Below are positions 37,212 through 46,815 of a stretch of 64,000 nt of DNA, piece after piece. Positions within the stretch are counted from its first letter, which is position 1. Each line of letters starts with the position of its first letter. This stretch comes from Dietzia lutea. Lineage in GTDB: Bacteria > Actinomycetota > Actinomycetes > Mycobacteriales > Mycobacteriaceae. The notes below the pieces were generated by a model. The model had not been told where the DNA came from and ran no database searches. It saw only the letters and a program-made list of their open reading frames with translations. Location: assembly GCF_003096075.1 (NCBI RefSeq), contig NZ_CP015449.1:2101001-2165000 (forward strand), read 5' to 3'. The position numbers and the translations under genes were made by a program.

Positions 37212-38156
37212 TCAGGCCAGACCGCGGACCGTCCGCGCAGGTCGGCGGGTGCCCACGATCGACGCGACCATCTCCAGCGCGCGCAGCGTGCCCGGCACGT
37301 CGTGCGTGCGGAACACCCGTGCGCCAAGGTAGGCGGCGACCGAGGTGGCAGCCAGCGTGCCCTCCGCGCGATCGTCGACCCCGGCGTCCAGGGTCTCGCC
37401 GATGAAGTCCTTGTTGCTCAGCGCCATGAGGACCGGGTGGCCCACCGCCACGATCTCGTCCATCCGCCTGAGCAGCTCGAGCCCGTGGAAGGTGTTCTTG
37501 CCGAAATCGTGTGTCGGGTCGATGAGGACACCGTCCGCCGGCACCCCGGCGGCCAGCGCGCGCTCGGCCGCGGACGTGAGCTCCTCGACGACGTCACGGA
37601 CCACGTCGGCGTACCCCACGCGGAACGGGCGCGTACGCGGCACCGCGCCGCCCGTGTGCGAACACACGAAGCCCGCCCCGGCCTCCCCGGCCGCGATGAG
37701 CACCCCGGGGTCGTGGCCCGCCCACGTGTCGTTGACGAGGTCCGCCCCGGACGCGATCGCACGCCGCGCCACCTCACCGCGCCACGTGTCCACCGAGATG
37801 AGCACCTCCGGGTATCGTCCGCGCACCGCCTCGACGAACGGCACGACCCGGCGGGTCTCCTCCTCGGAGTCGACGAGATCCCCCGGCCCGGCCTTGACGC
37901 CGCCGATGTCGAGCACGTCGGCGCCCGCCGCCACGACCTCGTCGACGCGGCGCATCGCCGCCGAGTCGGTGAACGTCGCGCCGCGGTCGTAGAACGAGTC
38001 GGGCGTGCGGTTGACGATCGCCATGACCAGGGGACGGTCCACCGGCACCGGCCGACCGCACAGGGTCGGCGCCGCGACCGGCCGCGGCGCGGGGCCGGGC
38101 GCTTCACCGGGCGGGGTTCCGGGCGCTTGACCGGACGGTGCGCCGGGCGCGGTCAC
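37212..38156 (-). CDS. folP2: Dihydropteroate synthase paralogue (FolP2 type)
   Basis: A 314-residue protein with the DHPS TIM-barrel pattern: VMAIVNRTPDSFYDRG near 45, VLDIGGVKAGPG near 85, VNDTWAG near 140, then HDFGKN and LMALSNKDFIGE. The loops that hold sulfonamide-binding Ser/Thr in active DHPS (DIGG-x-STRPG) are changed to VKAGPG. This matches Rv1207-type FolP2 proteins, which have been reported not to complement DHPS loss and may have another role, such as glucosyl-3-phosphoglycerate metabolism. The first ~30 residues are a Pro/Gly/Ala repeat. GTG 38156 overlaps the LOG gene stop. Confidence 0.85.
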   Translation of the reverse strand: MTAPGAPSGQAPGTPPGEAPGPAPRPVAAPTLCGRPVPVDRPLVMAIVNRTPDSFYDRGATFTDSAAMRRVDEVVAAGADVLDIGGVKAGPGDLVDSEEETRRVVPFVEAVRGRYPEVLISVDTWRGEVARRAIASGADLVNDTWAGHDPGVLIAAGEAGAGFVCSHTGGAVPRTRPFRVGYADVVRDVVEELTSAAERALAAGVPADGVLIDPTHDFGKNTFHGLELLRRMDEIVAVGHPVLMALSNKDFIGETLDAGVDDRAEGTLAATSVAAYLGARVFRTHDVPGTLRALEMVASIVGTRRPARTVRGLA

Positions 38157-38707
38157 CTGCGTCCTCCACAGGCGTCGAGAGCGGCGTCGAGATCCTCGCG
38201 CACCACGAGGCACTCCAGCGCCTCCGGCTTGACCAGCCCGGCTTCCGCCAGCCCGTCGACCCAGTCGAGCAGCGGACGGTAGAAGCCGATGGGGTCGTAG
38301 AGCACGACCGGCTTGTAGTGGAACCCCAGCGAGGCCGAGGTCCACATCTCGAACATCTCCTCCATGGTCCCGATCCCCCCGGGCAGGGTGAGGAACGCGT
38401 CGGAGCGCTCCTCCATCTCCCGCTTGCGTTCCCGCATGGTGGTGACGACGACGAGCTCGTCGGCCGCCGTGTCGGCGACCTCCCGCACCCGCAGGCCCTC
38501 GGGGATCACACCGACCGTCCGGGCGCCGCCCGCGCGAGCCGCCTCGGCCAGCGCGCCCATCATGGAGACGTTGCCGCCGCCCGAGACCAGCGACCAACCC
38601 CGACGGGCGATCGCCTCACCGACCTCGGTCGCGATCTCCAACAGACGCCGGTCGTAGGTCGAGGACGCGCAGTAGACGCACACCCGACGGTTCGGGACAG
38701 GCGCCAT
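38153..38707 (-). CDS. TIGR00730/LOG family nucleotide phosphoribohydrolase
   Basis: A 184-residue LONELY GUY-type protein. It shows VCVYCASSTYDRR at the N-terminus, SGGGNVSMMGALAEAA near 43, and the catalytic PGGIGTMEEMFEMW motif near 110. The family cleaves cytokinin-type ribosides or nucleoside monophosphates; an IMP/AMP role in bacteria is possible. It overlaps the second LOG-like gene by one base and folP2 by four, so the three are co-translated. Confidence 0.88.
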   Translation of the reverse strand: MAPVPNRRVCVYCASSTYDRRLLEIATEVGEAIARRGWSLVSGGGNVSMMGALAEAARAGGARTVGVIPEGLRVREVADTAADELVVVTTMRERKREMEERSDAFLTLPGGIGTMEEMFEMWTSASLGFHYKPVVLYDPIGFYRPLLDWVDGLAEAGLVKPEALECLVVREDLDAALDACGGRR

Positions 38708-39507
38708 CAGCGCGCGACCCCCCGGTGCTCCTCGCCGATGAGGTCCTCCCGCTGCTCGGACGTCAGCGCGGCCCGGTGGTGCGCCTCGCGGATGAACTCC
38801 ACCGCCTCGGGCACCGAGTCGGTCACGAGGAACAGCTCGAGGTCGGACGCCGAGATCATCCCCTGTTCGGCCAGCGTGCCGCGGATCCAGTCCACCAGCG
38901 GGGACCAGAAGTCCACGCCCAACAACACGATCGGGAACCGGGTGATCTTGTCCGTCTGGACCAGGGTGATGGCCTCGAAGAACTCGTCGAGGGTGCCGAA
39001 CCCACCCGGCGTACACACGAACGCCTGCGTGTACTTGACGAACATCGTCTTGCGGATGAAGAAGTACCGGAAGTGCAGACCGAGGTCGACCCACCGGTTC
39101 ATGCCCTGCTCGTGGGGCAGCTCGATACCCAGACCGACCGACTCCCCGTCGGCCTCCCACGCGCCCTTGTTGGCCGCCTCCATCTGTCCCGGACCGCCGC
39201 CGGTCACCACCGCGTAGCCGGCCTCGGACAGCGCGCGGCCCAGTTCCACCGCCTGCTCATAGGCGGGGTCGCCGGGCCGGGTACGGGCCGAACCGAACAC
39301 GCTGACCGCGTCCCTCAGCTCCGCCAGGGCGCCGAAGCCGTTGACGAACTCGCTCTGGATCCGCAGGACCCGCCACGGGTCGGTGTGTAGCCAGTCGGTG
39401 TCCTGGTTCTTGTCCAGCAGTCGCTGGTCGGTGGTCGTGCGCCCGCCGTCCTTCTCTCGACGGACGAGGACGGGTCCGCGCATGTGGACCGGGTCGTTGG
39501 GGGCCAT
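38707..39507 (-). CDS. TIGR00730/LOG family protein, long form
   Basis: A 266-residue paralogue of the neighbouring LOG protein with an extra N-terminal extension of ~60 residues (RTTTDQRLLDKNQDTDWLHT). It keeps VSVFGSARTRPGDP, VTGGGPGQMEAANKGAWE near 100 and the active-site PGGFGTLDEFFEA near 165. The two paralogues are probably not redundant, since the long form resembles those with pyrimidine/purine nucleosidase activity. ATG 39507 has AAGGAG upstream. It heads the LOG-LOG-folP2 unit. Confidence 0.85.
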   Translation of the reverse strand: MAPNDPVHMRGPVLVRREKDGGRTTTDQRLLDKNQDTDWLHTDPWRVLRIQSEFVNGFGALAELRDAVSVFGSARTRPGDPAYEQAVELGRALSEAGYAVVTGGGPGQMEAANKGAWEADGESVGLGIELPHEQGMNRWVDLGLHFRYFFIRKTMFVKYTQAFVCTPGGFGTLDEFFEAITLVQTDKITRFPIVLLGVDFWSPLVDWIRGTLAEQGMISASDLELFLVTDSVPEAVEFIREAHHRAALTSEQREDLIGEEHRGVAR

Positions 39508-39585
39508 TGGCCGTGTCTCCTTCTGTGGTCTGGTGTGTCTCGGGCGGGGCGCGGGGGCCCGGGCTCGGGCGGGCCCCTCGCCGTC

Positions 39586-40755
39586 TCAGCCCGAGGTGGT
39601 GAGGTAGTCGCGCAGCGTCCGGGTCACCTCGGTGATCTGGACGGCGGGACAGTGCTCATCGCGCTTGTGCGCCAGTCCGGGGTCGCCGGGGCCGAGATTG
39701 ACCGCCGGGATCCCCAGCGCGGCGAACCGGGACACGTCGGTCCAGCCGTACTTGGCGCGGACCCGCCCGCCGGCCGCGCGGACGAGGTCCGCCGCGGCGG
39801 GGGCGCTCAGGCCGGGCAGCGCGCCCGGCGACAGGTCGGTCAGCTCCCAGTACAGTCCCGGCTCGGCCGGCGGGACCTCGCCGGTCTCCACCTGCGGCAG
39901 CCCGGCGAGTCCGAGGGCGTCGAGCGCGTGCGCGAGGGCGGCGTCCGTGTCCCGGTCCGGGGCCGAACGGAAGTTGACGTCGAGCCACGCCTCGTCCGGC
40001 ACGGTGTTGCCGGCGACGCCCGCCGACATCCGCACCGCCTGCAACCCCTCGCGGTAGACGCAGCCGTCGATGTCCACCGACCGGGCTTCGTAGGCGGCGA
40101 GTACGGAGAGCACCGGCGCGAGGCGGTGCACCGCGTTGTCGCCCAGCCAGCTACGCGCCGAGTGCGCGCGCACGCCGCGGGCGTGGACGCGGATCCGCAG
40201 GGTCCCCTGACACCCGGCCTCGATCAGTCCGCCGGTGGGCTCACCGAGGATAGCGACGTCCCCGCCGAGCCAGTCACGGTGGCTGCGTTCGAGGTGACCG
40301 AGGCCGTTGGCCGTCGCCTCGATCTCCTCGCAGTCGTAGAGCACGAGGGTGAGGTCGTAGGCCAGGTCCTTGCTGTCCGCCAGTAGCGCGAACAGGTGGA
40401 GGAACACTGCGTCACCGGATTTCATGTCGACCGTCCCGCAGCCGTGCAGGACCTGCTCGTCGGCCTCACCGGTGACGCGGCACGGGACGTTGTCGGCGAG
40501 CGGCACCGTGTCGAGGTGCCCGGCCAGCACGACCCGGGTCGGCAGACCGCGTCGGGTCCGGGCGAGGACCCGGTTGCCGTCGCGGATCACCTCCGTCCGC
40601 CCCGCGGCCGGGCCGGTGTAGGCCGCGACTGTCGACTCGAGCGCGGCGTGCACGGCCGTGGCGATCGAGTCCTCCTGCCGCGAGGGGCTGGGGATGTCGA
40701 CCAGGGCGCGGGTGAGGTCGACCGGGTCGGCGGTCAGATCGAGGGCGGCGGTCAC
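39586..40755 (-). CDS. dapE: Succinyl-diaminopimelate desuccinylase
   Basis: A 389-residue M20-family metalloenzyme. It has [15 protein letters not shown] near 75, [14 protein letters not shown] near 103 with the bridging Asp, and [15 protein letters not shown] near 140 with the metal and catalytic Glu residues. It removes succinate in the succinylase route to meso-DAP and lysine. I chose the GTG at 40755 rather than 40764 because a TAGGGT hexamer lies 7 nt before it and the conserved N-terminus starts there. It is divergent from dapD, enzyme of an earlier step. Confidence 0.92.
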   Translation of the reverse strand: MTAALDLTADPVDLTRALVDIPSPSRQEDSIATAVHAALESTVAAYTGPAAGRTEVIRDGNRVLARTRRGLPTRVVLAGHLDTVPLADNVPCRVTGEADEQVLHGCGTVDMKSGDAVFLHLFALLADSKDLAYDLTLVLYDCEEIEATANGLGHLERSHRDWLGGDVAILGEPTGGLIEAGCQGTLRIRVHARGVRAHSARSWLGDNAVHRLAPVLSVLAAYEARSVDIDGCVYREGLQAVRMSAGVAGNTVPDEAWLDVNFRSAPDRDTDAALAHALDALGLAGLPQVETGEVPPAEPGLYWELTDLSPGALPGLSAPAAADLVRAAGGRVRAKYGWTDVSRFAALGIPAVNLGPGDPGLAHKRDEHCPAVQITEVTRTLRDYLTTSG

Positions 40756-40762
40756 GGTCTCC

Positions 40763-40768
40763 ACCCTA
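40763..40768 (-). promoter_or_regulatory. -10-like hexamer TAGGGT of dapE (probable leaderless start)
   Basis: On the minus strand TAGGGT ends 7 nt before GTG 40755. It overlaps the alternative GTG at 40764, which argues for the shorter start. Confidence 0.4.
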
Positions 40769-40825
40769 GTTGCCCGGGCCCGGTGCGCGACTCGACCGTG
40801 ACCGGTGTGCGTCCGGGCGGACCGC

Positions 40826-40831
40826 TAGCAT
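40826..40831 (+). promoter_or_regulatory. -10-like hexamer TAGCAT of dapD (probable leaderless start)
   Basis: TAGCAT ends 7 nt before ATG 40839 with no Shine-Dalgarno sequence. It forms a divergent pair with the dapE box about 60 bp away. Confidence 0.5.
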
Positions 40832-40838
40832 CGGGGCC

Positions 40839-41807
40839 ATGAGTGCACATGGAGCCGTGGCCACCGGAATCGCCACCCTGACGTCCGACCACACCGTCCT
40901 CGACGTGTGGTACCCCGAACCGGAGCTGGGCGCCGCCTCCTCGAGCGGTCACACTGTCCTGTCCGGCGACGAGGTACCCGCCGAGCTCGCGTCTCTGACC
41001 GGGCCGGACGAGGACCGCGGCGTCGAGCGGGTGGCCGTGCGGGTCGAGATCTCCGATCTCACGCAGCCGCCGGCGGACGCCTACGACGCCTACCTGCGCC
41101 TGCACCTGATCAGCCATCGCCTCATCCGGCCGCACTTCGCCAACATGGACGGCCTGTTCGGCAAGCTGACCAACGTCGTGTGGACGAACTTCGGACCCTG
41201 CGCCGTCCCGGGCTTCGAGCTGGTCCGGGCCAGGCTCCGCGCCCGCGGCCCGGTGACCGTCTACGGAGTGGACAAGTTCCCGCGCATGGTGGACTACGTG
41301 GTCCCGTCGGGCGTGCGGATCGCCGACGCCGACCGCGTGCGCCTCGGCGCGCACCTGGCCGAGGGCACCACCGTCATGCACGAGGGGTTCGTCAACTTCA
41401 ACGCCGGCACGCTGGGCGCGTCGATGGTCGAGGGCCGCATCTCCGCGGGCGTCGTCGTCGGTGCGGACTCCGATGTCGGCGGCGGGGCCTCCATCATGGG
41501 CACCCTGTCCGGGGGCGGCAAGGAGACCATCTCGATCGGCGAGCGTTGCCTCCTCGGCGCCAACTCGGGCGTCGGCATCTCGCTCGGCGACGACTGCGTG
41601 GTCGAGGCCGGCCTGTACGTCACCGCCGGCACCAAGGTGGACGTCCGCGCCGGAGCCTGGGCGGAGCGCGAGCCGGTCAAGGCCGGGCAGCTGTCCGGGA
41701 TGGACAACCTGCTGTTCCGCCGCAACTCCGTCTCCGGCGCGGTCGAGGCCGTGCCGTGGAAGCGCGAGGGCGTCGAACTCAACGCGGACCTGCACGCCAA
41801 CGACTGA
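40839..41807 (+). CDS. dapD: 2,3,4,5-tetrahydropyridine-2,6-dicarboxylate N-succinyltransferase
   Basis: A 322-residue acyltransferase of the actinobacterial DapD type. An N-terminal domain (~1-150) is followed by a left-handed beta-helix of hexapeptide repeats (~155-275: [57 protein letters not shown]). It transfers succinyl from succinyl-CoA to tetrahydrodipicolinate in meso-DAP synthesis. The trimer binds CoA between helices. Its partners dapE (divergent) and dapC (convergent) flank it. A large palindrome lies just after its stop. Confidence 0.94.
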   Translation: MSAHGAVATGIATLTSDHTVLDVWYPEPELGAASSSGHTVLSGDEVPAELASLTGPDEDRGVERVAVRVEISDLTQPPADAYDAYLRLHLISHRLIRPHFANMDGLFGKLTNVVWTNFGPCAVPGFELVRARLRARGPVTVYGVDKFPRMVDYVVPSGVRIADADRVRLGAHLAEGTTVMHEGFVNFNAGTLGASMVEGRISAGVVVGADSDVGGGASIMGTLSGGGKETISIGERCLLGANSGVGISLGDDCVVEAGLYVTAGTKVDVRAGAWAEREPVKAGQLSGMDNLLFRRNSVSGAVEAVPWKREGVELNADLHAND

Positions 41808-41821
41808 GGCCCGTCCCGCAA

Positions 41822-41878
41822 CGAGAAGACAGTTCCGCACACCCCCACTCGGGCGATGTGTGCGGAACTGTCTTCTCG
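41822..41878. terminator. 21-bp perfect palindrome between convergent dapD and dapC
   Basis: Two perfectly complementary 21-nt arms (41822-41842 and 41858-41878) flank a 15-nt spacer, starting 15 nt after the dapD stop. The arms are only about half G+C, unlike the surroundings, and no T-run follows. A bidirectional terminator is the simplest reading; a small mobile palindrome or a protein site is possible. Confidence 0.75.
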
Positions 41879-41897
41879 ATGTGCTGTGGATGGACGC

Positions 41898-41953
41898 GGG
41901 GCCGGGCCAGGCGGACGGGGCCGGGCCAGGCGGACGGGGCCGGGCCAGGCGGG
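41898..41953. repeat. 19-bp tandem repeat, three copies, next to dapC stop
   Basis: The unit GGGGCCGGGCCAGGCGGAC occurs at 41898-41916 and 41917-41935, with a third copy from 41936 that loses its last bases at the dapC stop codon. It is non-coding and lies 20 nt beyond the palindrome. It is probably slippage-prone sequence and has no obvious role. Confidence 0.9.
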
Positions 41954-43075
41954 TCAGGCCAGTCGGCGCACGGCCTCGTCGACGGTCGCGTCGGTGGCGG
42001 TGAGCGCGATGCGCACGTGCCGCGCACCGGCGGGACCGTAGAACTCGCCCGGTGCCACCAGCACGCCGCGCTCGGCGAACCAGTCCACCGTGTCCCGGCC
42101 GGGCTCGTCGCGGGTCGCCCACAGGTAGAGCCCGGCCTCGGAGTGGTCGATCCGGAAGCCGGCGGCCTCCACGGCGGGCCGCAGACGCGTCCGACGCGCC
42201 CGGTACCGCTCGCGCTGCTCGGCCTCGTGGGCGTCGTCGGTCAGGGCGGCCGCCATCGCGGACTGCACCGGCAGCGGCATCATCAGCCCGGAATGCTTGC
42301 GCACCGCGAGCAGTTCGGCCACCAGAGCGGCATCGCCGGCGACGAACCCGGCCCGGTAGGACGCCAGGTTGGAAGTCTTTGACAGCGAGTGCAGCGCCAG
42401 CAGGCCGGTGTGGTCGCCCTCGCACACGCGCGGGTCGAGGATCGAGGGCGCCTCCCCCTCCCACACCAGGCCGAGGTAGCACTCGTCGGACGCGACGATC
42501 ACGCCGCGCTCGCGGGCCCAGCCCACGACCTTGCGCAGATGGTCCACGCCGAGGACCTTGCCGCTCGGGTTGGACGGCGAGCTGAGGTACAGCAGCGTCG
42601 GCGCCGACGGCCCGAGTTGCGTGAGCGAGTCGGCGCGCACGACCGTGGCCCCGGCCAGCAGGGCGCCCACCTCGTAGGTCGGGTAGGCGACCTCCGGCAC
42701 GACGACCGTGTGACCCGGTCCCAGGCCGAGCTGTGCGGGTAGCCCGGCGATGAGCTCCTTGGTGCCGATCGCGGGCAGGACGGCGTCGGTCGTCAGGGCG
42801 GTGACGCCGTAGCGCCGTGCGAGGGCGCCCACGGCGGCCTGCCGCAGTGCGGGCGTGCCGACGGTCGTGGGATACCCGGGTTCGGCCGCGTCGGCGGCGA
42901 GTGCCTCGCGGATGACCGGGGCGACCGGGTCGACGGGCGTGCCGACCGTGAGGTCGACGAGCCCGTCGGGGTGGGCCGCCGCGCGTGAGCGCGCGTCGGC
43001 GAGGGTGTCCCAGGGGAACACCGGGAGCGCGCGCCCGGGCGGTCGACGCTCCGGGCGCGACACCACCGGGTTCAC
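41954..43075 (-). CDS. dapC: Succinyldiaminopimelate transaminase (class I/II aminotransferase)
   Basis: A 373-residue PLP enzyme. It shows VGTPVDPVAPVIREAL near 45, the YLSSPSNPSGKVL segment near 160, a DECYLGLVWEG Asp-x-x-Tyr motif near 190 and SLSKTSNLASYRAGFVAG near 225, holding the PLP lysine and the conserved Arg. It forms N-succinyl-L,L-DAP from the keto acid. Order dapC-fdxA matches Rv1178-Rv1177. GTG 43075 overlaps the ferredoxin stop (GTGA). It lies beside dapD and dapE, so the three consecutive succinylase-pathway steps are together. Confidence 0.92.
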   Translation of the reverse strand: MNPVVSRPERRPPGRALPVFPWDTLADARSRAAAHPDGLVDLTVGTPVDPVAPVIREALAADAAEPGYPTTVGTPALRQAAVGALARRYGVTALTTDAVLPAIGTKELIAGLPAQLGLGPGHTVVVPEVAYPTYEVGALLAGATVVRADSLTQLGPSAPTLLYLSSPSNPSGKVLGVDHLRKVVGWARERGVIVASDECYLGLVWEGEAPSILDPRVCEGDHTGLLALHSLSKTSNLASYRAGFVAGDAALVAELLAVRKHSGLMMPLPVQSAMAAALTDDAHEAEQRERYRARRTRLRPAVEAAGFRIDHSEAGLYLWATRDEPGRDTVDWFAERGVLVAPGEFYGPAGARHVRIALTATDATVDEAVRRLA

Positions 43076-43395
43076 TCCTGGTTCATGGGCGGGAGCGCCT
43101 TGACGAACGGCACGTCGTAGTCGACCTTGCCGACCTTGGCCGCGCCGCCCGGCGAGCCCAGCTCGACGAAGAAGTCGGCGTTGGCGGCGTTGTACTCGGT
43201 CCACTCGTCCGGGACGTCGTCCTCGTAGAAGATGGCCTCCACGGGACAGACCGGCTCACACGCGCCGCAGTCGACACACTCGTCGGGATGGATGTACAGC
43301 ATCCGTCCACCCTCGTAGATGCAGTCGACCGGACACTCCTCGACGCAGGACTTGTCCATCACATCGACGCACGGCTCTGCGATCGTGTAGGTCAC
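43072..43395 (-). CDS. fdxA: 7Fe ferredoxin
   Basis: A 107-residue ferredoxin of the [3Fe-4S][4Fe-4S] type. Cysteines are at PCVDVMDKSCVEECPVDC and CVDCGACEPVCPVEAI, the pattern of mycobacterial FdxA/FdxC. It is an electron carrier, likely for P450s or other redox enzymes. GTG 43395 has AGGAAGG 8 nt upstream. The gene overlaps dapC by four bases, an association conserved in mycobacteria, although a functional link to lysine synthesis is not known. Confidence 0.95.
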   Translation of the reverse strand: MTYTIAEPCVDVMDKSCVEECPVDCIYEGGRMLYIHPDECVDCGACEPVCPVEAIFYEDDVPDEWTEYNAANADFFVELGSPGGAAKVGKVDYDVPFVKALPPMNQE

Positions 43396-43481
43396 GTCAG
43401 CCACCTTCCTCGTAGCGGTATGGCCAGCATCGTATGCCACGACACACTCCGACGCCGAAGCCGCCCCGCACGCGCTCCCGA

Positions 43482-46061
43482 CTATGTGACGACCGTCACT
43501 CCGACGGGGTGCGGCGCGGACCCGTACACGGTGTCGCGACGGCGGGCCGGGCGGCCGATCCCGGTGGCGATCTCCTCGATTTCCTCCGGCGACTTGGCCG
43601 AGCCGTTCTCCGCCCCCGCCATCCGCGAGATGGTCTCCTCCATGAGCGTGCCGCCCAGGTCGTCGGCGCCCGACCGCAGCATCGTCCGCGTGCCCGCGAC
43701 ACCGAGCTTGACCCAGCTGGTCTGCACATGGTCGATCGCGCCGTGCAGCATGATCCGGGCCAGCGCGTGCACCGCCACGTTCTCCTCGCGGGTCGGCCCG
43801 GGTCGGGCGGCCCCGGCCAGGTAGAGCGGCGCGCTGCGGTGCACGAACGGCAGGGGCACGAACTCGGTGAACCCGCCGGTGCGCTCCTGGATGCCGCGCA
43901 GGGTGCGCAGGTGGGCCACCCAGTGGCGGGGGGTGTCGACGTGGCCGTACATCATGGTCGAGCTCGACCTCAGGCCCACCTCGTGCGCGGTGGTGACGAT
44001 GTCGATCCACTCGGCGGCGGGCAGCTTGCCCTTGGTGAGCACCCAGCGGACCTCGTCGTCCAGGATCTCCGCGGCGGTGCCGGGGATGGTGTCCAGTCCG
44101 GCGGCCCGCAGCTCGGTGAGCCACTCGCGCACGCCGACGCCGGAGCGCGAGGCGCCGTTGGAGATCTCCATGGGGCTGAAGGCGTGCACGTGCATCGACG
44201 GCACGCGCTCCTTGACCGCGCGGACGAGGTCCGCGTAGCCGGACACGGGCAGGTCGGGGTCGATCCCGCCCTGCATGCACACCTCGGACGCCCCGGTGAC
44301 GTACGCCTCGTACGCCCGGTCGGCGACCTCGGCCGCGGAGAGCGAGAAGGCGTCCGCGTCACCCTTGCGCTGGGCGAACGCGCAGAACCGGCAGCCGGTG
44401 TAGCAGATGTTGGAGAAGTTGATGTTCCGGTTGACCACGTAGGTGACGGTCTCCCCCACCACGTCGGCGCGGATCCGGTCGGCCAACCCGGCCACCGCCG
44501 CGAGGCCGTCCCCCGTGGCGGTGGCCAGCGCGAGGTACTGCTCGTCGGTGAGACCGGCCGGGTCCGCCTCCGCCGCCCGCAGCGCCGCGAGAACCTCCGA
44601 GTCCGCCCGCTCGGGGGTCAGGGCCGCCGCCCCCAGCTCCGCGGCGCGGGCCCGGATGACGTCCCAGTTGCCGAAGGCCTCGCCGATATCGGACCGGGTG
44701 TCCGTGTTGCGGCCCTCGGAGTCGATCGCGGTGTGCAGATCGGTCCGTCCGCTCGAGTCCCAGTCGTCGTCGGGCTCCTGCCAGGGCCGCCCCTGAGGTT
44801 GCACCACCTCGTCGTCGTCCCCCACCCCGGCCAGCCCCGTGACCGGGTCCGCCAGGGCGCGGACGTGGCCCGCCACCCTCGGGTCGATCCACGCGTCGCC
44901 CGCGCCGACGTAGCGCGGATGCGCGGTGAGGCGCTCGGTGAGCGTCCACCCGCGCGCGGCGAGATCGGCGGTGAGCTCGTCCAGGTGAGGCCACGGCCGT
45001 TCGGGGTTGACGTGGTCGGGGGTCAGCGGCGAGATGCCCCCCAGGTCGTCCACACCGGCGTCGACGAGCGCCAGCACCTCGTCCCGGTCCACGAGGTTGG
45101 GCGGCGCCTGCACGGCCACGCGCGGCCCCAACACGAGACGCGCGACGGCGATCGCGGCGAGGAACTCGTCCCGGTCGGCGTCGTCGGCCGAGCGCATGGC
45201 CGTGTCGGGCTTGGCGCGGAAGTTCTGGACGATCACCTCCTGCAGGTGCCCGAACTCGCGCGCGAGCCCGGCCAGCGCCAGCAGGCTCTCGGCGCGCTCG
45301 GTGCGGTTCTCCCCGATCCCCACGAGGATTCCCGAGGTGAAGGGCACCGCGAGACGCCCGGCGTCGGTGAGGGTCCGCAGCCGCACGGCCGGGTCCTTGT
45401 CGGGGCTGCCGTGGTGGGCGGCGCCCGGGGTGGTGAACAGTCGGGTCGCGGTGGTCTCGAGCATCATGCCCATGGACGGCGCGACGGGCTTGAGCCGGGA
45501 CAGCTCCGCCCAGCTCATGACGCCCGGGTTGAGGTGCGGGAGCAGGCCGGTCTCCTCAAGCACGCGGATCGCCATGGCGCGCACGTAGTCCAGCGTGGAG
45601 GAGAAGCCGCGCGACTCGAGCCACTCGCGCGCCTCGGGCCACCGGTCCTCGGGCCGGTCCCCCAGCGTGAACAGCGCCTCCTTGCAGCCGGCCTCGGCGC
45701 CGCGGCGGCACAACTCGACGACCTCGTCGGGGTCGAGGAACATGCCGTGGCCGGCCGCGCGGAGCCTGCCCGGCACGGTGACGAACGTGCAGTAGTGACA
45801 CCGGTCCCGACACAGGCGGGTGAGCGGGACGAAGACCTTGCGCGAATAGGTCACCACGCCGGGGCGCCCCTCGTCGACGAGGCGCGCGTCCCGGCGGGCG
45901 GCGGCCAGGGACATCAGGCGGTCCAGGTCCTCGCCCCGCGCGGCCAGCAGCACGGCGGCCTCGGTCACGTCGAGCGTGAGGCCGTCGGAGGCGCGGCGCA
46001 GGGCGCGGCGCATGGCCGACGGCGTGGGCTGGGGATCGGCGGGCGGCACGGCGGGATCCAT
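43482..46061 (-). CDS. fbiC: 7,8-didemethyl-8-hydroxy-5-deazariboflavin (FO) synthase, CofG-CofH fusion
   Basis: An 859-residue fusion of two radical-SAM domains. The first cluster motif CRDRCHYC lies near residue 84 in the CofG half. The second, CYTGCRFC, lies near residue 555 in the CofH half. It makes FO, the chromophore of coenzyme F420, from 5-amino-6-ribitylaminouracil and tyrosine. It implies F420-dependent enzymes in this cell, such as the LLM oxidoreductase at 58.6 kb. It corresponds to Rv1173. The gene stands alone, 86 bp from fdxA and divergent from the PH-domain genes. Confidence 0.96.
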   Translation of the reverse strand: MDPAVPPADPQPTPSAMRRALRRASDGLTLDVTEAAVLLAARGEDLDRLMSLAAARRDARLVDEGRPGVVTYSRKVFVPLTRLCRDRCHYCTFVTVPGRLRAAGHGMFLDPDEVVELCRRGAEAGCKEALFTLGDRPEDRWPEAREWLESRGFSSTLDYVRAMAIRVLEETGLLPHLNPGVMSWAELSRLKPVAPSMGMMLETTATRLFTTPGAAHHGSPDKDPAVRLRTLTDAGRLAVPFTSGILVGIGENRTERAESLLALAGLAREFGHLQEVIVQNFRAKPDTAMRSADDADRDEFLAAIAVARLVLGPRVAVQAPPNLVDRDEVLALVDAGVDDLGGISPLTPDHVNPERPWPHLDELTADLAARGWTLTERLTAHPRYVGAGDAWIDPRVAGHVRALADPVTGLAGVGDDDEVVQPQGRPWQEPDDDWDSSGRTDLHTAIDSEGRNTDTRSDIGEAFGNWDVIRARAAELGAAALTPERADSEVLAALRAAEADPAGLTDEQYLALATATGDGLAAVAGLADRIRADVVGETVTYVVNRNINFSNICYTGCRFCAFAQRKGDADAFSLSAAEVADRAYEAYVTGASEVCMQGGIDPDLPVSGYADLVRAVKERVPSMHVHAFSPMEISNGASRSGVGVREWLTELRAAGLDTIPGTAAEILDDEVRWVLTKGKLPAAEWIDIVTTAHEVGLRSSSTMMYGHVDTPRHWVAHLRTLRGIQERTGGFTEFVPLPFVHRSAPLYLAGAARPGPTREENVAVHALARIMLHGAIDHVQTSWVKLGVAGTRTMLRSGADDLGGTLMEETISRMAGAENGSAKSPEEIEEIATGIGRPARRRDTVYGSAPHPVGVTVVT

Positions 46062-46148
46062 ACCCGCGATGATGCCCCACCGCGGCGGCGGCGCGAGCGG
46101 AGCGGTGCTCCAACGGTGGTCACGGGCTTACCGGCGCCCGGCTGGCGT

Positions 46149-46154
46149 TACTGT
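46149..46154 (+). promoter_or_regulatory. -10-like hexamer TACTGT of the PH-domain operon (probable leaderless start)
   Basis: TACTGT ends 7 nt before ATG 46162 with no Shine-Dalgarno sequence. Confidence 0.45.
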
Positions 46155-46161
46155 TGTCGCC

Positions 46162-46815
46162 ATGCCCGATCACGCAGTGCCCCTCCGCACGAACGGGGAC
46201 CCCCTCGTCTCCTCCGCGGCGCCCGGCCAGGGGGGCGCCCACGCGCTCCGCGAGCCCCGTCCGGCCGGCGACGGTGGCTCCCCCGGCGCCGCGCCGGATG
46301 CCGGTGACGCCCTGCTCACCTCCAACCGGGTGCTGGTGACCGCGCCGCGGCACCGTATCGAGAAGCGCACCGCGTTGCTGTTCGTCATCGAGGGGATCTG
46401 GTCGTGGGCCGTCCTCGCGGGCCTACAGATCGCCTGGTTCTACTGGGGTGACAACGTCATGGGCTTCTGGAACTGGGTCGCCCTGGGCGTGACGGTGCCG
46501 TTCGCGTTCATGGGCATCGTCGTGGCGCCGTGGTGGCGCTACCTGGTCGCGCGGTGGGACGTGTCCGACACGGCGGTGTGCTCGCGTCAGGGGTGGTGGA
46601 CCACCCAGTTCCGCATCGCCCCGCTGGCGCGTCTGCAGACCGTGTACACCACGCGGACGCTGTTCGAGCGGTGGTTCGGCCTCGCGACGGTCAACGCGTC
46701 CACCGCCTCCGCGCAGGGGACGGTGCAGATCCGCGGCCTGAACCTCGCGGACGCCGAGGCGTTGGCGCAGCACCTCATCGCGATCGCCAACCTGGACGCG
46801 GGGGACGGGACGTGA
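46162..46815 (+). CDS. PH-domain membrane protein (YdbS-like)
   Basis: A 217-residue protein. A disordered N-terminus (~60 residues) is followed by TSNRVLVTAPRHRIEKR, two membrane segments (FVIEGIWSWAVLAGLQIAWF and WVALGVTVPFAFMGIVVAP) and a C-terminal bacterial PH domain (YLVARWDVSDTAVCSRQGWW through QIRGLNLADAEALAQ). The family (YdbS/YdbT in Bacillus) is implicated in resistance to antimicrobial compounds, but the biochemical role is unknown. It is coupled by GTGA overlap to the larger PH protein. Confidence 0.85.
   Translation: MPDHAVPLRTNGDPLVSSAAPGQGGAHALREPRPAGDGGSPGAAPDAGDALLTSNRVLVTAPRHRIEKRTALLFVIEGIWSWAVLAGLQIAWFYWGDNVMGFWNWVALGVTVPFAFMGIVVAPWWRYLVARWDVSDTAVCSRQGWWTTQFRIAPLARLQTVYTTRTLFERWFGLATVNASTASAQGTVQIRGLNLADAEALAQHLIAIANLDAGDGT

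Noticed and set aside
37151-37405. An 84-codon open frame on the plus strand
   Set aside because: Overlaps the start of the DivIVA-like gene and the end of folP2 on the other strand; no ribosome site or conserved feature.
41898-41953. Possible CRISPR or att site
   Set aside because: Three contiguous 19-bp units with no spacers and no integrase or cas gene nearby.
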